Positions 55,222 through 63,337 of a stretch of DNA of 64,000 nucleotides are shown in pieces. Position 1 is the stretch's first letter. Each line of letters starts with the position of its first letter. Below the pieces are notes generated by a model. The model did not search any database. It was not told the origin of the DNA and saw nothing but the letters and a program-made list of their open reading frames with translations. Both the position numbers and the translations under genes were made by a program. This stretch comes from an uncultured Sphingomonadaceae bacterium (GTDB taxonomy: Bacteria > Pseudomonadota > Alphaproteobacteria > Sphingomonadales > Sphingomonadaceae): the NCBI GenBank assembly GCA_947496865.1, contig CANMEE010000001.1, positions 1,541,501 to 1,605,500 of the forward strand, written 5' to 3'.

Positions 55222-56469
55222 CTACCGCGCGCGGTGATGTTCGAAGTAGATTGGCAACCAGTCTGTGCCCTCTTCCTTGGTCTCCGGAACGCGCTGTGAT
55301 TTGCTATCCATTCTTGAGGATTCGAGATATTTTTCAAACCAAGACTTTTTTTGCCAATGCCGGGAAACTACCTCGTCTCCGGCCAGTTTGGCAGGTTTGG
55401 CTGCGGTGACATTTTGCATCTCGGGCGGGCAGAAAATTTCTCCGTCTAAAATGGAGGCAGCATCTTCGCCAACAAACGCTCTGCACTTGCTTTGCTCTGC
55501 CGGGCTCAGGGCCTGAAAACGTTGCTGCAATTGCGCTAGACAATAGACGCGATAAGGGGCTGTCACCACATCCCAGTTGAGACCGCCTAGCGTGTATTGC
55601 GTGCGCTCCTCGCCGGCCTGAAACGCTTGTCGGTTCGCTATGAGATAGGGAAGATACTCGCCTGCGAATTTTTGTATGAGTGGCTTCAGATTGTCAGGGA
55701 CGGAAGCGATTTCATTGGTAGCGCTGAGTTCATCTGGCCGCGATGACCAGAGCCGGGCGACCCAGCGAAATACATGAGGCGCGCGCACCTGCATGATTTC
55801 TTGCGAAGTCGGGTCATTGGCGAAGTGCGGGAATACCGGACCTTGCAGACCAATATCTGCTTCACACGGACGATCCCCGAAAAGAAACGGACGCTTTTTA
55901 AGAATCGGCTGCAACAAGTCGAGTAGTTCAAGATATAGCTGTTCAATGTGCCGCGCATGGGCGGGACTGGTGATACCGTTTGCTTTGAGGTGCACCGCCT
56001 TTTGGCGAAAGGTCAAAATACGTCGCAATATGAAGCGAGGAAATTTAAACCCGTTGGCAGCGATTGTATAAGTAAACTCTTCGCTCCGCCGGATTTCGTC
56101 CATTGGGAATGCCCAGCGATAATAGAGGGCAGGTGCCCAGAGCCATTCGTCGAAACAATCTTCCAGAAAGTAGCTGCAAAATGCTGCGAACGGGTCTTTG
56201 GGTCGAAGCGATAGTAAAGAAGGGTCGGCTTCAAACTCTTGGATAATAGGAGTGGTATCGCAAATCCAGCTGCCATCCGGACATTCGACCAGAGGAAGTT
56301 GCATCACGCCCATTTTTTGCGAAGACTGCGCAAAGCCGGGCGCATCCATCTCGACAAATTTATAAGGAATTCCCTTTACCCGGAAATAGGTTTCCAACTT
56401 CTTGGTGAAGTAGGAACAGAACATTCCATGGATGGTATAATGGCCATCCTGCACAATATTATTCTGCAT
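55222..56469 (-). CDS. Glutathione S-transferase family protein, extended (415 residues)
   Basis: A GST fold with an N-terminal thioredoxin-like part (residues about 10-95; IHGMFCSYFTKKLETYFRVKG, in part, and LPLVECPDGSWICDTTPII) and an all-alpha C-terminal part (about 110-240; LYLELLDLLQPILKKRPFLFGDRPCEADIGLQ). It then continues for about 170 residues beyond the usual GST length (200-250), with WDVVTAPYRVYCLAQLQQRF and a polar Lys/Glu tail. Catalytic Cys or Ser in the MFCSYFTKK loop. Overlaps the TetR gene by 11 nt. Likely detoxification or isomerisation of a xenobiotic. Confidence 0.88.
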   Translation of the reverse strand: MQNNIVQDGHYTIHGMFCSYFTKKLETYFRVKGIPYKFVEMDAPGFAQSSQKMGVMQLPLVECPDGSWICDTTPIIQEFEADPSLLSLRPKDPFAAFCSYFLEDCFDEWLWAPALYYRWAFPMDEIRRSEEFTYTIAANGFKFPRFILRRILTFRQKAVHLKANGITSPAHARHIEQLYLELLDLLQPILKKRPFLFGDRPCEADIGLQGPVFPHFANDPTSQEIMQVRAPHVFRWVARLWSSRPDELSATNEIASVPDNLKPLIQKFAGEYLPYLIANRQAFQAGEERTQYTLGGLNWDVVTAPYRVYCLAQLQQRFQALSPAEQSKCRAFVGEDAASILDGEIFCPPEMQNVTAAKPAKLAGDEVVSRHWQKKSWFEKYLESSRMDSKSQRVPETKEEGTDWLPIYFEHHRAR

Positions 56470-57211
56470 TTTCTGCCCCTTTTTGTTTCACGGGCTGCGA
56501 CGCCGGCTGTTCATGCAACAGCGGTCCGAGGGCTGTATGCGCCAGTTTATGGTGACTGCTAGTTTCACGAATTTTCGAATGGCTGGATGCTCGGTCCAAT
56601 CCGGCCTTGAACTCACGTCTGGCAGACGTTTTCAAACTGGGAAGCAGTATCGCAAAATGGTGCTGTATCCCGCGTTCTTGATCCGCCCAGCTAATCTCGG
56701 TCAAACCTTCCAGTTCCCGCAGATAATCAATCCAGTAGCGGCTCACTATCCAGAGTGACTTTGCAAGCACATCAATATCCGGTGCGGTGTCCTTGGTGAA
56801 CATATTCTGTTCGCGGATCCGAACCAATAGCGATGTCAGCTCGTAAAAATCTGCCATTAACTCCGAATCTGGACGGCGACCAATGGGCGCACCGGCATAT
56901 TGCATCCGATCACGCATCAGGAACCGGTTGTTCCAGGTCAGCTCCATTCCAAATAACAAATGCTCGACATAATCTTCGGCCAGTGGTCCGGGATTGCGGT
57001 TTTCGCGACGGGTTTTCATCATTTGCAGGACATCTGCTTCCAGCTGCATCGCGAGATCGCGCTTGGTTTTGAAGTGATAGGTCAAATTGCCCTGGGACAT
57101 GCCCAGGGATGTCGCGATCTCTGTCACTGAGGTCGCGGCATATCCCTTGGCATTAAAAAGCTCGCGGCTGGCTTCCAATATCCGAATGGCTGTGGCCGAG
57201 CGTGTTTTCAT
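56459..57211 (-). CDS. TetR/AcrR family regulator
   Basis: A 250-residue repressor with an N-terminal helix-turn-helix (about 8-55; ILEASRELFNAKGYAATSVTEIA and GMSQGNLTYHFKTKRDL, in parts) and a ligand-binding C-terminal part. An unusual C-terminal tail after about residue 205 is basic and Ser/Gln-rich. The ATG at 57211 is used. It is co-transcribed with the GST gene and divergent from the HCCA-isomerase gene. The intergenic gap contains a matching operator, so autoregulation and control of both sides are likely. Confidence 0.92.
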   Translation of the reverse strand: MKTRSATAIRILEASRELFNAKGYAATSVTEIATSLGMSQGNLTYHFKTKRDLAMQLEADVLQMMKTRRENRNPGPLAEDYVEHLLFGMELTWNNRFLMRDRMQYAGAPIGRRPDSELMADFYELTSLLVRIREQNMFTKDTAPDIDVLAKSLWIVSRYWIDYLRELEGLTEISWADQERGIQHHFAILLPSLKTSARREFKAGLDRASSHSKIRETSSHHKLAHTALGPLLHEQPASQPVKQKGAENAE

Positions 57212-57261
57212 CAAAGCTTACTCTTTCCGAAATCCAAAAAACGATTGCCAAATTAGTATAA

Positions 57262-57290
57262 ATTACCTAACTATAGGTATCATTACCTAA
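57262..57290. promoter_or_regulatory. TetR operator candidate: dyad plus direct repeat
   Basis: Perfect dyad TACCTA-ACTA-TAGGTA (57264-57279) and a direct repeat of ATTACCTAA at 57262-57270 and 57282-57290, so the second copy is 20 nt (two helical turns) on. It lies between the divergent TetR (57211) and HCCA-isomerase (57370) starts. A cognate operator is likely. Confidence 0.7.
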
Positions 57291-57369
57291 ATAAATTTGA
57301 TTCGACAAGCCCGGATTGGGCAACCAACCAGAATCGAGCAACCTGAACCAATGTCGAGGAGAAATAACC

Positions 57370-58014
57370 ATGTCGCACAATATTGACGTTTTCTGGTCTT
57401 TCAGAAGCCCCTATTCCTATCTTGTCACACCGGATCTTTTGCGATTGCGCGAGGATTATGACGTTTCAGTAGTCTTGCGCCCCGTGCTCCCAATCGCCTT
57501 GCGCGCCAAGGCGGCCGTGTTTGATGCAACGGACAAAAAACGCCCGCAATATATTGTGATGGATTCATATCGACGCGCAAAGTTTCTTGGGCTTCCGATG
57601 GCATGGCCCAAACCCGATCCCGTGGTCCAAGACAGGGACACTTTCGAAGTTCCAGAAGAACAGCCATATATCTGGAGACTATCGACACTTGGTATCGAGG
57701 CAGAACGACGCGGCAAAGGTATCGATTTTGCCTATCACGTAGCGTTACTGCTGTGGGGCGGGACGGTTGATTGGGACAAAGGCGATCATCTGATGCGTGC
57801 CGCCGCTAAGGCCGGCCTGGATATTGCTGATATGGAAATGGCCCTCGAGCAATATGACGGAAAAGCAGAGATCGCGAAAAACCATGAGCGTCTCGAGCAA
57901 GGAGGGCATTGGGGCGTACCGACAATGGTTTTCGATGGAGAGCCGTTTTTCGGTCAGGACCGGATTGATACCCTGCGTTGGCGTTTGGACGAAGCAGGAT
58001 TGCGGCGTGACTAA
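57370..58014 (+). CDS. 2-Hydroxychromene-2-carboxylate isomerase / DsbA-family (kappa GST-like) protein
   Basis: A 214-residue thioredoxin-fold protein of the HCCA isomerase / GST-kappa group. Active-site region DVFWSFRSPYSYLVTPDL (catalytic Ser in SPYSY, no CxxC), then PVLPIALRAKAAVFD, and the cis-Pro loop HWGVPTMVFDGEPFFGQDR. Family members isomerise a naphthalene-pathway intermediate with glutathione, but many relatives act on other substrates. GGAGAAATAACC precedes the ATG. First gene of the plus-strand unit, followed after 45 nt by the SDR. Confidence 0.88.
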   Translation: MSHNIDVFWSFRSPYSYLVTPDLLRLREDYDVSVVLRPVLPIALRAKAAVFDATDKKRPQYIVMDSYRRAKFLGLPMAWPKPDPVVQDRDTFEVPEEQPYIWRLSTLGIEAERRGKGIDFAYHVALLLWGGTVDWDKGDHLMRAAAKAGLDIADMEMALEQYDGKAEIAKNHERLEQGGHWGVPTMVFDGEPFFGQDRIDTLRWRLDEAGLRRD

Positions 58015-58059
58015 GAGGAACGAACAGTAATATTATTTGACCGAATTAGGAGAATTGAG

Positions 58060-58854
58060 ATGGATCTGCAGATTAAGGGCAAGAAAGCGATCATGGCTGG
58101 CGGTAGCGCCGGAATGGGCCGGGCAACGGCGGAGCGTTTGGCGGAAGCTGGCGTAGAGCTTTATATTACCGCGAGACGTGAGGAACGGCTGGTTCAGGCC
58201 GCCAAGGAGATTTCCGAACAATATGGGACGAAGGTGACCCCGGTTGTCGCAGATTCCTCGAAAAAGGAAGGCCGTGCAGCATTGTTTGCCGCTTGCCCAG
58301 ATCCTGACATTCTTTCCATTACCATCAAGCCGCCACCGCCCAATGGTGACTTCTTGCAAGTCACCCCTGAAATGTGGCGAGAATCTATCGAAACAGCTTT
58401 AATTGGTCCGATGGAGATTATGCGCAATTACATCCCGGTCATGAAAGAAAAAGGCTGGGGCAGGATTGTCAACATTGCCACTTTCTCAGCCAAAAATCCT
58501 ATGATCTGGCGGCTAATGTCTGGGCCGGCACGGTCCGCACTTCTCAACTATACCGCCAGTGTTTCACGAGAAGTCGCGCCGCATGGTGTTATCATGAATA
58601 ATTTGCTGCCCGGTATGTTCCAGACCGAAGGCGCTTCCGAAATTATGGGCCATTATGCTCAGGCGTTCGGGCTCGAACCTGATCCGGAAATTGTCCGCGA
58701 GCATTTTGTGGCGAACAACAAAATTCCCGCTGGTTTTTCGGGGCAAGCTGATGATTTGGCGCCCATGGCAGCGTTCCTATGCAGCGATTTGGCGCGCTTC
58801 ATCGTTGGTCAGAATATCGTCATTGATGGCGGTCAGCATAACTCAATTTTTTGA
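58060..58854 (+). CDS. SDR-fold oxidoreductase with atypical active site
   Basis: A 264-residue short-chain dehydrogenase-like protein. The Rossmann start is normal (GGSAGMGRATAERLA, about residues 14-28), and so is the tail (VGQNIVIDGGQHNS). But the usual NNAG is ITIK (87-90) and the catalytic YxxxK is S154-G-P-A-R158 (LMSGPARSALLNY). The active Ser position is Thr141 in NIATF. So classical hydride transfer by Tyr-Lys is not possible. A divergent SDR subgroup with PPPxG and SNxxR patterns is known to me, and this may be one. TTAGGAG precedes the ATG. Function unknown, probably ligand binding or a modified reduction. Confidence 0.8.
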   Translation: MDLQIKGKKAIMAGGSAGMGRATAERLAEAGVELYITARREERLVQAAKEISEQYGTKVTPVVADSSKKEGRAALFAACPDPDILSITIKPPPPNGDFLQVTPEMWRESIETALIGPMEIMRNYIPVMKEKGWGRIVNIATFSAKNPMIWRLMSGPARSALLNYTASVSREVAPHGVIMNNLLPGMFQTEGASEIMGHYAQAFGLEPDPEIVREHFVANNKIPAGFSGQADDLAPMAAFLCSDLARFIVGQNIVIDGGQHNSIF

Positions 58855-58886
58855 CGAAGCTGATGTTCGCTGTTGCGCCCATCGAC

Positions 58887-58922
58887 CACAATCCCACTTC
58901 TATGTCAGAATATGGGATTGTG
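58887..58922. terminator. Hairpin between convergent SDR and glucokinase genes (possible bidirectional terminator)
   Basis: CACAATCCCA (58887-58896)/TGGGATTGTG (58913-58922) with an inner TTCT/AGAA stem and a 5-nt loop (58902-58906), total 14 pairs. It stands 33 nt after the SDR stop and 132 nt beyond the glucokinase stop. No T-run, so termination is inferred from position only. Confidence 0.45.
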
Positions 58923-59054
58923 AGTCGGCGCCGACGTTCGTTTCGGAGAATGATGCTGGGTTGCCGAGTGCGACAACCGGTTTTGTATGTGCAATCTCAT
59001 TGATCACGATAACAGCTATGGTAGATTTCAATCACAGGATCTGTTCAGTCGGTG

Positions 59055-60038
59055 TCATCTCTTGATCCCTTCGCCATGTTGTTTTGCAAATGCCACCGCT
59101 GCGCCGAGCAAGCCGGGTTCAGGATGCGTAATTAACTTGACGGTCAAGCTTTCCATCAAGCCGCGATAATGGCCTTTGGATACGAAACGCTCTGCAAAGC
59201 TGGAGTCAGCAATGTGATCAGCCAGCCGCAATCCTAATCCGCCGGCCAGTACAACCGGCCCGGGCCCATGTGCAAGCGCGATGTCTCCGGCGACCGACCC
59301 CAATGTCAGAAAGAAACGATCAAGCGCGGCGGCGGCAATATTGTCTCGGCCTTCCAATGCCATGGCCCACAATGTCTTGTCATCACCGGCTGGCATGGCA
59401 CGTTTTTCCATTTCCGATAATGTTTCATATATGGCCCGAAGCCCCGGTCCGGACACAATTTCTTCCACTGAAACGCGCCCGTGCCGGATTCGCAACTTTT
59501 GCAGAATACGATCCTCAACCGCATCAAGCGGCGCAAAATCGCAATGACCTGCCTCGGTTGCAAGAACCTGAGTTTGCTTGCCGTCACGGAGCAATATAGC
59601 CACGCCAAGGCCGGTGCCAGGTCCAATGACGCTGATGATGCCGGATTGCGGAAGAGGCAATTGAGGACCAGCAACATGGACCAGTTGGCTGTCATCAACA
59701 TAGTCGACAGCATGGGCAACGGCGGCAAAGTCATTGATCAATAGATATGTGTCGAGGTCCAGTTTCTCGGCAACCTGGGAAGGTTGAACGACCCAAGGGC
59801 TATTTGTTAGCTTGATCAGATCGTTTCTGATTGGGGCCGCAACGGCAATGGCAGCGGCTCGGGGAAGGGGGCGGCGAAGGCTCTCGCCAAATAGCTTCCA
59901 TGCAATCTCGAAACTGGGATGGTCGGCGGTTGCCAGTGTCATGGGTGAGGATAGTGACACTATTCCACCATCTTCCATCTGTGCAACTGCAAAGCGGGCA
60001 TGGGTTCCACCAACATCTGCAACGATGATATCGTTCAT
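59055..60038 (-). CDS. glk: Glucokinase (Glk type)
   Basis: Phosphorylates glucose with ATP. The ROK-independent Glk fold is shown by the phosphate loop VADVGGTHARFAVAQ (residues 5-19), VAAPIRNDLIKLTNSPWVV, DFAAVAHAVDYV (catalytic Asp in the NDFAA motif; LLINDFAAVAH), VIGPGTGLGVAILL, and TEAGHCDFAP. 327 residues, the normal length. No Entner-Doudoroff genes (edd, zwf, eda, pgl) are adjacent, unlike many sphingomonad loci. Convergent with the SDR gene. Confidence 0.95.
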   Translation of the reverse strand: MNDIIVADVGGTHARFAVAQMEDGGIVSLSSPMTLATADHPSFEIAWKLFGESLRRPLPRAAAIAVAAPIRNDLIKLTNSPWVVQPSQVAEKLDLDTYLLINDFAAVAHAVDYVDDSQLVHVAGPQLPLPQSGIISVIGPGTGLGVAILLRDGKQTQVLATEAGHCDFAPLDAVEDRILQKLRIRHGRVSVEEIVSGPGLRAIYETLSEMEKRAMPAGDDKTLWAMALEGRDNIAAAALDRFFLTLGSVAGDIALAHGPGPVVLAGGLGLRLADHIADSSFAERFVSKGHYRGLMESLTVKLITHPEPGLLGAAVAFAKQHGEGIKR

Positions 60039-60190
60039 AGCCTAAAGCCCTGCCTCTGAAACCATTGTAAATCCAAATTTTTCTGTATGAACACAATTAC
60101 CAATACCGAACCTTCACCATCAGATTGTCCTTGTCATATCGACGGGATGCAAGGCGGATGTCACGGTGTCGGTCGGCCAGACCAGCCACA

Positions 60191-61558
60191 CTATGCGCTT
60201 TTGGCTCTGTCCCACGGACCGGTGATGGTAAATGTTGTGGACGGCGAATATAGATTTACAAACATCGTCGTCCCGTCTGGCGAGAAACATGCCCCTGCAA
60301 ATTCGGTCTGAATACGGGTCCTGCCGAATATGTAGGTTTTACCATCGGGTGTAACGCCCCGCAGATGATTATTCGTGATATCGGTATATTGATCTTCCGA
60401 AACCATGAGATGCCCGTTTGGCATGACGCAGATATTATCGCCCAGATTGTAGATGGCCGCATCTTGGCTTTCGAGGAAAAGCGCAAGTTTACCCTGTTTA
60501 CCTTTGCCGCCTTCTTGCATACTTGGCTTATAGCGAAAAATCTGGCCAAATTTTTTCGCTCCGCCGCTTGTGGCGGTAAAGAAAAGTTGCTGCTCCTTGT
60601 CATCCCAGAATATACCTTCGCCCCGAGCAAATAAGGTTGCGCCTAGTTTGGCTCCACGTTCTCGCAATTCCCCGGCGCTTCTTTCTGGATTATCTAAGGT
60701 TATCCATTCTGCACGGTGACTAGAGTCGAGGCCAATCTGTTCGTTATCCCAGTTGCGGGTATCGGGAATATTTTTCAGCGCCAAAGCTTGAAGCGTTCCG
60801 CCCTCGGACAATTTACCGTTCACTTTCGGGATGAAGCGATAGAAGAGACTGTCGCCGCGATCTTCTGTCATATAAGCTATGCCGGTGCGCGGATCTATAC
60901 AGACGGCTTCATGCACAAAGCAGCCCATAGCTTTCAACGGTACGGGATCCACAAGGCCCTTATGGTTGGCAGGCACTTCAAAAATATAACCGTGATTCTT
61001 ATCGACGCCTTCGCCAATCTCCAACGCACTTTCTTCGCAGCTGAGCCAGCTACCCCAAGGTGTGATCCCGCCTGAACAGTTCCGCACAGTGCCGACAAGG
61101 CTCAAATATTCTTCAACAACCTTGCCCTCTTTCATATCATATACCAGCGTGGTCGTGCCGCCGGGAATGGGCATTTTCGACTTGTTACTGAGCCGGTCAT
61201 AGGCTTTGAGATCACGGCCGACCTCGCTGCGAAACGGACCGTCGCGCAACTGCCGGTGATCGAGTTCATGGTTGCGGATCAAGGCAAGTTTGCCATCACC
61301 AATATCAATACAACCCATGCCGTCAGCGGAATCTGGTACGACCATACCATCGCTCATCAAATTGCCCCGCCGCGAGATGACTTTATAGGAAAATCCCTCG
61401 GGTAGATCGAGCAGGCGCGCTGGATCCGGAAGCAAGTCCCCGTAACCCGTCACTTCGTTCTTACCGGTGAAAGGAAGCTTCGCATAAGCACGCGTGGCAA
61501 GGCCAGCAAAAGCGGTTCCGAGCATAGTAGCCCCGAACTGGCGGCGGGTGAAAATCAT
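60191..61558 (-). CDS. PhoX/DUF839 family phosphatase, Tat-exported
   Basis: A 455-residue beta-propeller-like PhoX/DUF839 protein. The N-terminus has a twin-arginine signal (FTRRQFGATMLGTAFAGLA), so it is exported folded, as for PhoX calcium/iron phosphatases. Motifs: RNHELDHRQL, GGTTTLVYDMKEGKVV, CSGGITPWGSWLSCEES, and the late LFFTATSGGAKKFGQIF and GNICVMPNGHLMVSEDQ. The ATG at 61558 has GAGGAG upstream. A pho box was not seen. Activity (phosphatase) is family-based. Divergent from the amidohydrolase. Confidence 0.88.
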   Translation of the reverse strand: MIFTRRQFGATMLGTAFAGLATRAYAKLPFTGKNEVTGYGDLLPDPARLLDLPEGFSYKVISRRGNLMSDGMVVPDSADGMGCIDIGDGKLALIRNHELDHRQLRDGPFRSEVGRDLKAYDRLSNKSKMPIPGGTTTLVYDMKEGKVVEEYLSLVGTVRNCSGGITPWGSWLSCEESALEIGEGVDKNHGYIFEVPANHKGLVDPVPLKAMGCFVHEAVCIDPRTGIAYMTEDRGDSLFYRFIPKVNGKLSEGGTLQALALKNIPDTRNWDNEQIGLDSSHRAEWITLDNPERSAGELRERGAKLGATLFARGEGIFWDDKEQQLFFTATSGGAKKFGQIFRYKPSMQEGGKGKQGKLALFLESQDAAIYNLGDNICVMPNGHLMVSEDQYTDITNNHLRGVTPDGKTYIFGRTRIQTEFAGACFSPDGTTMFVNLYSPSTTFTITGPWDRAKSA

Positions 61559-61998
61559 GTCGACGGAACTCCTCAAAATAGTCATGCCACTGCCGCAGGC
61601 AATCACACGTTCGTTTTTTTAAGAAACCGAAGGTAAGGAATATGTTTGCAAATGCAACGGCAGCTTTTCAAGTTATAGTCGACATTGGAAAATTCGTTTT
61701 ATTACAATGGGCTCCCGCTTGATAGGTCGTGGTTTACACAAGTGTACCACTTGTTTGTTTAACCTCCGACGTAACAGTTAACTGAAGACGGACGGCGTGG
61801 AGATTGTTTGAGAAAGCCGGTGTTAAGTTCTTCCGCGCTTGAGCACTAGATGCTGGCTTGTTCTCTACCAATCAAGTCAGTGAGGCATCGCCGCGGGCTA
61901 GACCCACCCAAAAGGATAGCTTTCGGTAGTTGGAAAAAATGCGGATAGTGGATTTATAGGGCTCCCCGATTTTTTAGAGAGACCAGCGTGGAGACAAT
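61559..61998. other. Divergent intergenic region, PhoX / amidohydrolase
   Basis: 440 nt with no supported gene. It contains a dyad at 61729-61750, listed separately. AT-rich around 61660-61700, a likely site for one or both promoters. Confidence 0.6.
61729..61750. promoter_or_regulatory. Imperfect dyad upstream of the amidohydrolase
   Basis: GTGGT-TT-ACAC-AA-GTGT-ACCAC: two stems of 5 and 4 nt in symmetric arrangement with two unpaired T. It lies 171 nt from the PhoX start and 249 nt from the amidohydrolase start. A transcription factor site is plausible; candidate regulator is the MalT-like gene at 63338. Confidence 0.45.
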
Positions 61999-63231
61999 AT
62001 GATGAGTGATATACTGTTCGCCAATGCCAGGATTGTAGATTCGGAATTGGAGACAATATCCAGTCTTGTCGACGTGAAAATCCAGGGTGGACAGATTGTT
62101 GAGATTGGATCTGGACTAGACCAAAAATGCGACACGCGGGTTGATACCGGCGGACGATACATGTTGCCGGGACTTATCGATTGCCACGTACATCCCTTTC
62201 TTGCCGATGCTAATTTGTCCCGTCTTAGCGAAGTGCCGCCCACTCTTATGAGTGCGCGGGCGAGCCGAATATTGGAAGGAATGCTGCAACGCGGCTTTAC
62301 CACCGTGCGGGATGCGGCTGGGGCTGATTGGGGCATTAAGCAGGCGGTTGAGGACGGTTTGATCCAAGGGCCGCGCCTGTTTATCGCTGGGCGGGCACTC
62401 AGTCAGACCGGCGGGCATGGCGACTTTCGCTCGCGGACCGATGATCGCGATGTTTGTCACTGCCAGCACGCGTTGGCCTTTACCTCGCGGATTGCCGATG
62501 GCGTTGACGATGTTAGGCGTGCGGTTCGCGAAGAATTGCGCAAAGGTGCAGACCAAATCAAGATCATGGTTTCTGGCGGTGCATCGTCTCCCCACGACCC
62601 GCTGGAGCGCAATCAATATAGCCCATCAGAGATTTCTGTGATCGTAGAAGAAGCGGAACGACGCGGCACTTATGTGATGGCTCATGCCTATGGTGCTGAC
62701 GCTATCCGGGTCGCGCTGGAATGCGGCGTGCGGACGATCGAGCACGGTAATATGATAGACAAAGCCACTGCGGAGCTTGCTGCCGAAAAAGGCGCCTATC
62801 TGGTGCCCACGCTGATCACCTACGAAGTGCTCGCTGATACGGCAGAAGACAGCGGCTGGAGCGAGGCCATGCTGACGAAGCTCTCGCTCGTGCGCGAAGC
62901 CGGACTTGAGTCGATACGTATCTGCCGTGAAGCAGGCGTTAAACTGGGATTTGGTACCGATCTTTTGGGCGATAGCTTCGATCACCAATCGCGTGAATTT
63001 CTGATCCGTTCGCAAGTCGAGAGACCAGCCCAGATTTTGCATTCCGCAACCCGGGTCAATGCAGAAATACTCGGACAGTCGGATAAGCTGGGCGTGATTA
63101 AAACCGGTGCGATTGCTGATCTGCTTGTTCTAGACCGCAACCCGCTCGAAGACCTTTCTGTCTTGCAAGATCAAGGAAAACATATCGCTACGATTGTTAA
63201 ACATGGCAATATTATCAAGAACTTGCTTTAA
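61999..63231 (+). CDS. Amidohydrolase family protein (imidazolonepropionase/prolidase-like)
   Basis: A 410-residue metal-dependent hydrolase of the TIM-barrel amidohydrolase superfamily. Metal ligands: HxH in DCHVHPF (about residue 62), a Lys in IKIMVSGGA (about 190), His in VMAHAYGADAIR and TIEHGNM, and Asp in GFGTDLLG (about 322). The C-terminal beta-sandwich ends in GAIADLLVLDRNPLEDLSVL. It resembles Xaa-Pro dipeptidase/imidazolonepropionase-like members. GGAG precedes the ATG at 61999 by 5 nt. Substrate unknown. Confidence 0.9.
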   Translation: MMSDILFANARIVDSELETISSLVDVKIQGGQIVEIGSGLDQKCDTRVDTGGRYMLPGLIDCHVHPFLADANLSRLSEVPPTLMSARASRILEGMLQRGFTTVRDAAGADWGIKQAVEDGLIQGPRLFIAGRALSQTGGHGDFRSRTDDRDVCHCQHALAFTSRIADGVDDVRRAVREELRKGADQIKIMVSGGASSPHDPLERNQYSPSEISVIVEEAERRGTYVMAHAYGADAIRVALECGVRTIEHGNMIDKATAELAAEKGAYLVPTLITYEVLADTAEDSGWSEAMLTKLSLVREAGLESIRICREAGVKLGFGTDLLGDSFDHQSREFLIRSQVERPAQILHSATRVNAEILGQSDKLGVIKTGAIADLLVLDRNPLEDLSVLQDQGKHIATIVKHGNIIKNLL

Positions 63232-63337
63232 ATGAATAGCAGGAAAGCCCGCTGCGCTGATGCATATAGCTGTCATGCTGGTACGCATCGATATTCCGTG
63301 CTAGCCACTATTGAAAGTTGCGGGCGAACGGTCAAAC

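Noticed and set aside
60087..60311. Plus-strand 74-codon ORF with a CPCH...GGCHG pattern between glk and PhoX
   Set aside because: More than half overlaps the PhoX C-terminus on the other strand, and it has no convincing ribosome-binding site or known family.
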